DNA from: an uncultured Eubacterium sp.
Lineage (GTDB): Bacteria > Bacillota > Clostridia > Lachnospirales > Lachnospiraceae
Direction: 5' to 3'
NCBI GenBank assembly: GCA_905236295.1
Contig: CAJOQF010000186.1
Span: forward strand, 1-6,345
DNA length: 6,345 nucleotides
A model generated the notes under the pieces. The model made no database searches, was not told the origin of the DNA, and saw only the letters and a list, made by a program, of their open reading frames with translations. Both the position numbers and the translations under genes were made by a program. Below, in pieces: positions 1-4,675 of the stretch (the stretch's first letter is position 1; every line of letters starts with the position of its first letter).

Positions 1-1299
1 AAGCCATACCGCGCAAACCGCCTTGCTCTCCTCGTCAATCTCGATATTTAAGAACGAGAGAAGTGTCCTGAATCGCACGCCCTCCTGCATTGCACCCTCT
101 ATCTCTTCCGGCAATGCAGTAATATCGTCCCTCTTTCTGGTGAAAACATGGACAGTTGCCGCTCCCATCCGAACCGCACTCCTGGCGGCATCCATCGCCA
201 CATTTCCTCCACCGATAATAACGACCCTTTTGCCCTTTATATCTCTACCGGCTCCCGCCGATATCTCCTGGAGGAAATCTGCCGCAGGGATCACGTTTTT
301 CGCATCGGCATTTTCTACCGGCATACGGTTTCCGATCTGCGCTCCAAGTCCTAGGTAGACTGCATCATACTCTTTTCTCAACCCGTCAAACGAGATATCT
401 CTCCCCACCTTTGAAGAACAGCGGATCTCAACATCCCCGGCATTTGCGATGACACTGATATCCTCGTCAAGCCTCTCCTTGGGGAGTCGGTACTGAGGAA
501 TACCGTACCTCAACATCCCGCCCGGTTTGTCATGTTCATCGAACACCACAACTCTGTGCCCCATAAGGGATAGATAATATGCGCAGGTAAGCCCCGATGG
601 TCCCGCGCCTACAACAGCTATCTTTTTGCCGGTGCCGACATTTGCTACCGGAGCCACCGCAGCTTCCTTATCCGCCATATTTACGGCACATTTCTTCAGG
701 CCTCTTATGTTTATAGGATCGTCGATCACAGCCCTCCTGCACTTTCTCTCGCAGGGATGCTCACAGACATACGCACAGGCAACCGGAAACGGATTGCGCT
801 CGCGAATCTTTGCGACAGCTCCATCGTAATCCTCCCTGTTAACGAGCGCGATGTACGCCGGCACATCCACATGAGCCGGACAAAGAGTAATACATGGAAC
901 TGTCTGTTTGACATCCTCCACACACCGTTTATCTTTGATGTGACTCTCATACTCATCCGCAAACTCTTCGAAACTGTCGAGAACCAGATTTGCCGCTACC
1001 ACGCCGACAGCACAGTCTGCCGTCTCACCGATCATCTTACACAGCGTCTTTAATCTTTCAATCGTCTCTTCATCGGCATCTCCGGCGATGACATCACCCA
1101 GAAGTGAATCGACCTCCGACAGTCCGTCCCTGCACGGCACGCATTTACCGCAGGACTGATTTTTGGATACCTGTAGAAAAGACCGGTATAAAATAAGCGG
1201 GCACATCCCCGGTGGGTAGAATGCTATTCTGGACCTGAATCTATTTAACACCACATCAATCCGCTCATTCAGATTGCCTTTTTTTGCCAGTTTTCTCAT
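1..1299 (-). CDS. NuoF-type 4Fe-4S domain fused to GltD/NfnB-like FAD/NAD(P) oxidoreductase (3' end outside window)
   Basis: The first 433 residues are visible and the frame stays open to the window edge. Residues about 1-121 match the C-terminal 4Fe-4S region of NuoF/HydB: SCGKCVPCRDG gives C50, C53 and C56, the fourth ligand is C96 in ADCAVG, and the block ends with the typical E-x-HI. Residues about 126-205 resemble the N-terminal Fe-S domain of the glutamate synthase small subunit and dihydropyrimidine dehydrogenase (C136, C140, C175, C179, C183, C187, with NPFP and HPCERKC). An FAD Rossmann motif GAGPSG is at 231-236, followed by GGMLRYGIP, and a second Rossmann GGGNVAMDAAR (363-373) should bind NAD(P)H. 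The FMN/NADH-binding half of NuoF is absent. The ATG at 1299 follows AGGAGG (1312-1317) with a longish 12-nt spacer; the preceding gene ends 44 bp upstream. Likely role: electron bifurcation or transfer between NAD(P)H and ferredoxin or a partner enzyme. Family assignment is firm; the physiological partner is inferred. Confidence 0.93.
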   Translation of the reverse strand, partial: MRKLAKKGNLNERIDVVLNRFRSRIAFYPPGMCPLILYRSFLQVSKNQSCGKCVPCRDGLSEVDSLLGDVIAGDADEETIERLKTLCKMIGETADCAVGVVAANLVLDSFEEFADEYESHIKDKRCVEDVKQTVPCITLCPAHVDVPAYIALVNREDYDGAVAKIRERNPFPVACAYVCEHPCERKCRRAVIDDPINIRGLKKCAVNMADKEAAVAPVANVGTGKKIAVVGAGPSGLTCAYYLSLMGHRVVVFDEHDKPGGMLRYGIPQYRLPKERLDEDISVIANAGDVEIRCSSKVGRDISFDGLRKEYDAVYLGLGAQIGNRMPVENADAKNVIPAADFLQEISAGAGRDIKGKRVVIIGGGNVAMDAARSAVRMGAATVHVFTRKRDDITALPEEIEGAMQEGVRFRTLLSFLNIEIDEESKAVCAVWL

Positions 1300-1343
1300 A
1301 GAACCCTGCTACCTCCTATAATGGGTTGTACCCGCTTTGTACT

Positions 1344-2468
1344 CTATTTGGTTTTTGTCCTTCGCTTGTCTTCATACATGGCTGTATCGATCTTTTGAAG
1401 GAACCTGTCCTCGGAATCATTCACACTCTCGAACCTGTCATGTCCCATGGCGACTGACAGTGTATATGGGCGCTCACCCGTTTCATTGAAACGGGCTACT
1501 CTTTCGAGTATTCCCTTCTCGAGATCTATCACATCATTCTCATTATCCGTTTTTACAATGATGATGAATTCGTCACCGGCATATCGAAATGCCATGCTGC
1601 CCGGCTTAACGCTGTTTCTGATTATGTCTGCCATATCCCTTAGCGCCTGATCTCCTACCGAATGACCGTAGTTGTCGTTTATCTCCTTGAAGTCATTCAT
1701 ATCAAGCATAATGCCGTAGTATCGCTGAGCGATCCTTCGGTTGATACTGAAGATCGCATGTTCAAGATACTGCCGGTTGAACAGGTTCGTCAGATTATCT
1801 ATGTATGACCTTTGCTGTTGGAGACTCATACTCAGTGCTACAAGCGCAACTGCCGTCCCGAGCCACGCTGTGGATATCCCGTAAATGAGCATCTGAAGGA
1901 CGCTTCCTGTCACTATCGGTATCAGATACATATATATCGGGAAGAATGCAACCCTGCCCATTTTTCTCCTGTAGTATATATACATTGTCAGACTGTATAC
2001 CGCACAGAACATCACGTAGATATAAAAGATATATATGGTTGGCTGTCTGTGATAAACGCCGTTTTCATCTACGTAGAAGTAATATTTAAAAAAGATATTG
2101 CCCACAAGTGTAAGAAGCAGTATCCCCACCGGAATACTGAGCTTGAAATATATCTTTTTCAGACGTTTTCTGTCGTGGAACAGATTGAGATCTACATAGA
2201 TCAGCCACATAAAGGCTCCCAGACCATTTGCATAATACAAAAAGCTGTTGCCGAGCAGATTGATCCACCGTCCTATCCTCGATGTGCATCCGTCAACCGC
2301 AAAGGTAACCGGCTCGACCACGCAGGCGATCATCACGAGAACCATCATCAACGTAAAGACTCTCTCTTCTGTATTTAATTTGGTTCTTGTGAGCAGTCTG
2401 CTAATCAACAGGAACAGGAGCAATACAAATCCTGTAGCGTTGGCGACAACTATTGCCTGCAAATTCAT
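1344..2468 (-). CDS. Multi-pass membrane diguanylate cyclase (GGDEF domain, AGDEF variant)
   Basis: 374 residues. The N-terminal 215 residues contain about seven hydrophobic segments (roughly 5-23, 38-58, 76-96, 111-128, 145-166, 173-195, 198-216), an uncharacterised membrane sensor without a recognisable named domain. A GGDEF domain follows from about 220: DNLTNLFNR (224-232), the metal-binding Asp in MLDMNDFKEIND (D256), NYGHSVGD (266-273) and the signature as AGDEF (297-301). The catalytic G-D-E of the loop is intact, so synthesis of cyclic di-GMP from two GTP is expected. The inhibitory I-site RxxD is lacking: the equivalent positions are K288 and S291. No EAL or HD-GYP domain is present. 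The ATG at 2468 has a GGGAAGGAAA ribosome site about 9 nt upstream. It begins 27 bp after the 85-aa membrane gene and ends 44 bp before the oxidoreductase, so co-transcription is likely. The sensed signal is unknown. Confidence 0.93.
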   Translation of the reverse strand: MNLQAIVVANATGFVLLLFLLISRLLTRTKLNTEERVFTLMMVLVMIACVVEPVTFAVDGCTSRIGRWINLLGNSFLYYANGLGAFMWLIYVDLNLFHDRKRLKKIYFKLSIPVGILLLTLVGNIFFKYYFYVDENGVYHRQPTIYIFYIYVMFCAVYSLTMYIYYRRKMGRVAFFPIYMYLIPIVTGSVLQMLIYGISTAWLGTAVALVALSMSLQQQRSYIDNLTNLFNRQYLEHAIFSINRRIAQRYYGIMLDMNDFKEINDNYGHSVGDQALRDMADIIRNSVKPGSMAFRYAGDEFIIIVKTDNENDVIDLEKGILERVARFNETGERPYTLSVAMGHDRFESVNDSEDRFLQKIDTAMYEDKRRTKTK

Positions 2469-2524
2469 CTGATCGGTTTCCTTCCCGGTAACATCTTAAG
2501 CACCGCGCTTTTCGCAAACAACAT
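2465..2524 (-). CDS. Possible 19-aa overlapping leader peptide coupled to the GGDEF gene
   Basis: A short frame reading MLFAKSAVLKMLPGRKPIR starts inside the end of the 85-aa gene in another frame. It has a well placed GGGAG site 7 nt before its ATG, and its TGA overlaps the GGDEF start codon as ATGA. The layout fits translational coupling of the downstream cyclase. The product is basic, without any recognised motif. Length is so short that chance is a serious alternative; the evidence is only the ribosome site and the stop-start junction. Confidence 0.2.
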   Translation of the reverse strand: MLFAKSAVLKMLPGRKPIR

Positions 2525-2753
2525 TTAAACTCTCCCGAATGTTGTTTTGTGTCTTCACATACGATGTCTCTTTTTTACATTCTCTAACATTGTAACATCT
2601 TGCCTTCTTTTTCTCAACACCAAAGCACACCATACCGATACCGCTGGCAATGAGGATGACAATTCTTAAGATATCTACCTGCCACGGGCATCCTGAAATA
2701 ACAAACGAGAATAATGTGAATATAAAGCTTCCTTCGAATATTGTCTTTATCAT
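2496..2753 (-). CDS. Small two-helix membrane protein of unknown function
   Basis: 85 residues that I do not recognise. Two hydrophobic stretches (about 5-21 and 28-45) are separated by a short GCPWQVD turn, and the second ends in EKKK, which by the positive-inside rule puts the polar C-terminal 40 residues in the cytoplasm. That tail is rich in Lys, Arg and Glu and carries Cys53, Cys59 and Cys80 in addition to Cys22 and Cys43; no CxxC pattern is present. The start is supported by a textbook GGGAGGTG ribosome site placed 6-8 nt before the ATG. The site lies in the 3' arm of a large hairpin, so translation is probably regulated. The stop is 27 bp before the diguanylate cyclase, suggesting that the two are co-expressed and perhaps act together at the membrane, which is inference only. 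Confidence 0.65.
   Translation of the reverse strand: MIKTIFEGSFIFTLFSFVISGCPWQVDILRIVILIASGIGMVCFGVEKKKARCYNVRECKKETSYVKTQNNIRESLNVVCEKRGA
2516..2547 (-). repeat. 10-bp perfect inverted repeat inside the 3' end of the 85-aa gene
   Basis: AAACAACATT (2516-2525) and its exact complement (2538-2547) are separated by 12 nt. In the minus-strand RNA the loop carries CGGGAGAG, the ribosome site of the 19-aa overlapping frame, and the 3' arm carries that frame's AUG. The stem is A/U rich and has no U-tract after it, so it is not a terminator. It could be a chance consequence of the coding sequence. Confidence 0.35.
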
Positions 2754-2758
2754 GAAAA

Positions 2759-2815
2759 TACACCTCCCGGATAATCCGTCTCTTTACTCAAGAAGATTAT
2801 CCGACAGGAGGTGTA
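2759..2815 (-). promoter_or_regulatory. Hairpin sequestering the ribosome binding site of the 85-aa gene
   Basis: In the minus-strand RNA, UACACCUCC (2815-2807) pairs perfectly with GGAGGUGUA (2767-2759), the Shine-Dalgarno region of the gene starting at 2753. Further in, CGGAUAAUC (2803-2795) pairs perfectly with GAUUAUCCG (2776-2768), with a 3-nt UGU bulge between the two 9-bp helices, and a terminal UCUU/AAGA stem closes a 5-nt GAGUA loop. About 22 base pairs in total would close the ribosome site. Without a U-tract it is not a terminator. Possible roles are an RNA thermometer, a protein- or ligand-controlled translational switch, or a dyad operator at the DNA level. The pairing is seen directly; the regulatory role is inferred. 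Confidence 0.6.
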
Positions 2816-2843
2816 CTATAAAAAGGACGCTATGTGATTTCGA
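2815..2843 (-). promoter_or_regulatory. Candidate sigma-70 promoter for the 85-aa/GGDEF/oxidoreductase operon
   Basis: TATAGT (2820-2815, 5 of 6 to consensus) lies 17 nt after TCGAAA (2843-2838, 4 of 6 to TTGACA). A promoter is expected somewhere in this gap because the upstream operon is closed by a terminator. Transcription from here would start near 2808, inside the upstream arm of the 2759-2815 hairpin. The -35 box is weak, so this is a moderate guess. Confidence 0.27.
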
Positions 2844-2890
2844 CCGATCTCATACTCCGGCTATCGCATTCGAACGTGGCATACGTAGCC
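2825..2890 (-). other. Two adjacent hairpins in the gap, possible structured leader RNA
   Basis: Reading the minus strand, GGCUACGUAU (2890-2881) can pair with AUGCGAUAGCC (2869-2859) with one bulged A and one G-U pair. Directly next to it GGA-UAUG-GAU (2858 to 2847) pairs with AUC-CAUA-UCC (ending 2825) across an A-A mismatch and a small internal loop. Five U residues (2824-2820) follow, so the second hairpin could act as a weak terminator. I match it to no known riboswitch class. The stretch from 2891 to 2940 shows nothing convincing. Confidence 0.25.
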
Positions 2891-2940
2891 AGAGCATCAA
2901 ATTTCTTTCCCATAAGATGGCTGCGCCAATCGACAAAGCA

Positions 2941-2982
2941 AAAACAGCCGGTATGCAGCCCCCCTCTGCAACCGACTGTTTT
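2941..2982 (-). terminator. Intrinsic terminator of the fdhF-fdhD-focA operon
   Basis: In the minus-strand RNA, AAAACAGUCGGUUGCAG (2982-2966) pairs with CUGCAUACCGGCUGUUUU (2958-2941) through a 17-bp stem with one G-U pair and one bulged A, closed by a 7-nt AGGGGGG loop. The tail UUUUUGCUUU gives the U-rich tract. It begins 44 nt after the focA stop. On the plus strand the tail is much poorer, so its main action should be on the minus strand. Confidence 0.85.
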
Positions 2983-3026
2983 CGCAATTTCTTATTAAAG
3001 AAAACCTTCTCCTATATCCAATCTTT

Positions 3027-3851
3027 TTACTGTTCTTTCTTTTTAAGATATACTGCCCAATATACGCATCCCACGCAGATCGCACCACCTATAATGTTTC
3101 CGATCGTGACAGGGAGAAGATTGCCCCCGAGGAAACTACCAACATTCAGGTTGCTGAAATCCACGCCTGCTGCCGTAGCTGCATCTGCGTAAGCGGGAAC
3201 TTTGATGGCAAAAAGTCCTGCCGCGATATAGTACATATTTGCCACGCTATGCTCAAATCCACAGAGGACGAACATCATAATCGGGAAGAAAAGTCCTACT
3301 ATCTTACCAACAACATCTTTTGCCGCAAAAGCAATCCAGACCGCAATACATACGAGGAAGTTACAAAGAATTCCCTTTATAAGCGCTGCGCCGAATGACA
3401 TCGATGTCTTGGCTACAGCTGTGGAAATTACGGAAACAGCCATACCGTTACCAAACAAACCAACCTGTCCGCAAACCACGATCGCCAACGCTACCAAACC
3501 TGCTCCGATAAAGTTGCCAATGTAAACCCATACCCAGTTCTTTATCATTCCGCCAAACTTTATCTCTTTCTGAAGCAAAGGGATCGTCAACAGACAGTTT
3601 CCCGTGAAGAGCTCGCTTCCTGCAAGGAGAACCATTGTCAATCCTCCCGGGAATATACATGCGCCGATAAATTTGCCGACCGACGCCGACTCAACACTGA
3701 CTGCTGCTGTCGTGGCTCCCACACCACCAAAAGCTATGAAAGCTCCTGCCATAATAGCCAACAAGATCATGCGACCTACCGGCGTGTTTACCTTTGCTTT
3801 ACCAATACCTATATAATTGTTTGCTACCTCTGCTGGAGAGAAAAAATTCAT
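3027..3851 (-). CDS. focA: Formate/nitrite transporter family channel (FocA-like)
   Basis: 274 residues, the usual length for the FNT family of pentameric inner-membrane channels for formate and related anions. Signatures visible: LAGSELFTG (76-84), KGILCNFLVCIAVWIAF (159-175), and GFEHSVANMYYIAAG (198-212), whose H201 corresponds to the conserved pore histidine; K159 matches the pore lysine of the FocA group. Six hydrophobic segments are expected, and the C-terminus ends in KKKEQ. The ATG overlaps the fdhD stop as ATGA, and an AAAGGAG ribosome site lies inside fdhD, so translation should be coupled. Being in the same operon as formate dehydrogenase makes formate the likely substrate; whether it imports, exports or both cannot be read from sequence. 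Nitrite or hydrosulfide specificity is less likely in this context. Confidence 0.93.
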   Translation of the reverse strand: MNFFSPAEVANNYIGIGKAKVNTPVGRMILLAIMAGAFIAFGGVGATTAAVSVESASVGKFIGACIFPGGLTMVLLAGSELFTGNCLLTIPLLQKEIKFGGMIKNWVWVYIGNFIGAGLVALAIVVCGQVGLFGNGMAVSVISTAVAKTSMSFGAALIKGILCNFLVCIAVWIAFAAKDVVGKIVGLFFPIMMFVLCGFEHSVANMYYIAAGLFAIKVPAYADAATAAGVDFSNLNVGSFLGGNLLPVTIGNIIGGAICVGCVYWAVYLKKKEQ

Positions 3852-4675
3852 ACCTTAACTCCTTTCCGATATACCATAAACCTATCTTTTTCTACCTTAC
3901 CAAACAACGCCACGTTGTAGTGGTCTGCCATAATTGCCGCCTCCTTTGTAGCTGTCTTTGTCGTCATGAAGACAGGCACTCCGGCTGCAATCACTTTTCT
4001 TATCATATCAAGAGGAATACGACCGCTTGACAACAGAGCGCACTCGCCAAGATTAACCCCATTTATGAGTGCATACCCTATCACTTTATCGAGCGCATTG
4101 TGTCTTCCGATATCTTTAGCCTTAAACAGACATTTGTTGTCTTTGAAAAGATATGCGCAATGTGTAGACTTTACACTTTTGTGAAATCTGCTGTCCTCGT
4201 CGTAGTATCCTGCGTAATTATAAATCTGATCCGGAGTCCATTTTGCCGGAGCGAGGGGTTTGATCTCCCCGTCCAGCAAAAATTCATCCGTCAATACGCG
4301 GTTGTCCGTACAGCAGCTTGGAATCTGCGTGACAAAGCCGTCTTTCCCGCGCGACTTTGCCTCCCGGCTCAAAAATACTTTTGCCCTTTTGCCATACTCA
4401 CAGATATAGATCTCTCTGATATCCTCCGCTGAGGAGATCATCCTCTCCGTGAGCAGGCGACCAGCTGTAAGCTCTGCCAGATATTGAGGCGTGCAGGTGA
4501 GCTTCATGGTCAGAACATCGTTTATGTATATCTCCATGCTGTGCTCCGACAGCGTGGCCATCTGCTCCGCCTTCGGCTCATCCTGCGTTTTGTAAACCAA
4601 AACATCTACGCTTGATTCATCTATTGTCTCTCTGAATAAATTCTTTATATGTATAGAATTGTCGTTTACTGACAT
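3848..4675 (-). CDS. fdhD: Formate dehydrogenase accessory sulfurtransferase FdhD
   Basis: 275 residues, close to the E. coli protein (277). FdhD moves sulfur from the cysteine desulfurase IscS to the molybdenum cofactor of formate dehydrogenase, which is needed for activity. Family landmarks: TCTPQYLAELTAGRLLTE (60-77), DIGRHNALDKVIG (188-200), SSGRIPLDMIRKVIAAGVP (216-234) and a late ALFGKVEKDRFMVY. The reactive cysteine loop reads SCCTDN (C121, C122), rather than the CxxC of E. coli (C121, C124). The start is fixed by an in-frame TGA ending 15 nt upstream with no other initiator in between; the ribosome site is weak (GGTGGTTT), in keeping with coupling to fdhF, which it overlaps by 10 bp. 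It overlaps focA by 4 bp at its other end. Confidence 0.95.
   Translation of the reverse strand: MSVNDNSIHIKNLFRETIDESSVDVLVYKTQDEPKAEQMATLSEHSMEIYINDVLTMKLTCTPQYLAELTAGRLLTERMISSAEDIREIYICEYGKRAKVFLSREAKSRGKDGFVTQIPSCCTDNRVLTDEFLLDGEIKPLAPAKWTPDQIYNYAGYYDEDSRFHKSVKSTHCAYLFKDNKCLFKAKDIGRHNALDKVIGYALINGVNLGECALLSSGRIPLDMIRKVIAAGVPVFMTTKTATKEAAIMADHYNVALFGKVEKDRFMVYRKGVKV

Noticed and set aside
1300..1343. Terminator between the cyclase and the oxidoreductase
   Set aside because: Only a 4-bp GGGT/ACCC stem with a 3-nt loop and no U-tract is present, so read-through into the oxidoreductase is expected.
1812..2378. 188-aa open frame on the plus strand inside the diguanylate cyclase gene
   Set aside because: It is the antisense shadow of the membrane-segment codons; no start signal and no recognisable domain.
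2868..2876. TTCGAA core resembling a tRNA T-loop
   Set aside because: The flanking bases do not form a 5-bp T-stem, and no acceptor, D or anticodon arms can be drawn around it on either strand.
2830..2913. 27-aa frame on the minus strand (MGKKFDALATYATFE...) in the gap after focA
   Set aside because: No Shine-Dalgarno before its ATG, and it overlaps the two predicted hairpins; considered a chance frame.
2818..2940. c-di-GMP (GEMM-I) or molybdenum-cofactor riboswitch, suggested by the neighbouring genes
   Set aside because: The conserved core sequences that I know for these classes are not seen; only generic hairpins are supported.
2650..3192. 180-aa open frame on the plus strand across the gap and the focA 3' end
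   Set aside because: It runs opposite to the 85-aa gene, through the terminator stem and into focA; the translation is low-complexity and unlike a folded protein, and no ribosome site supports it.
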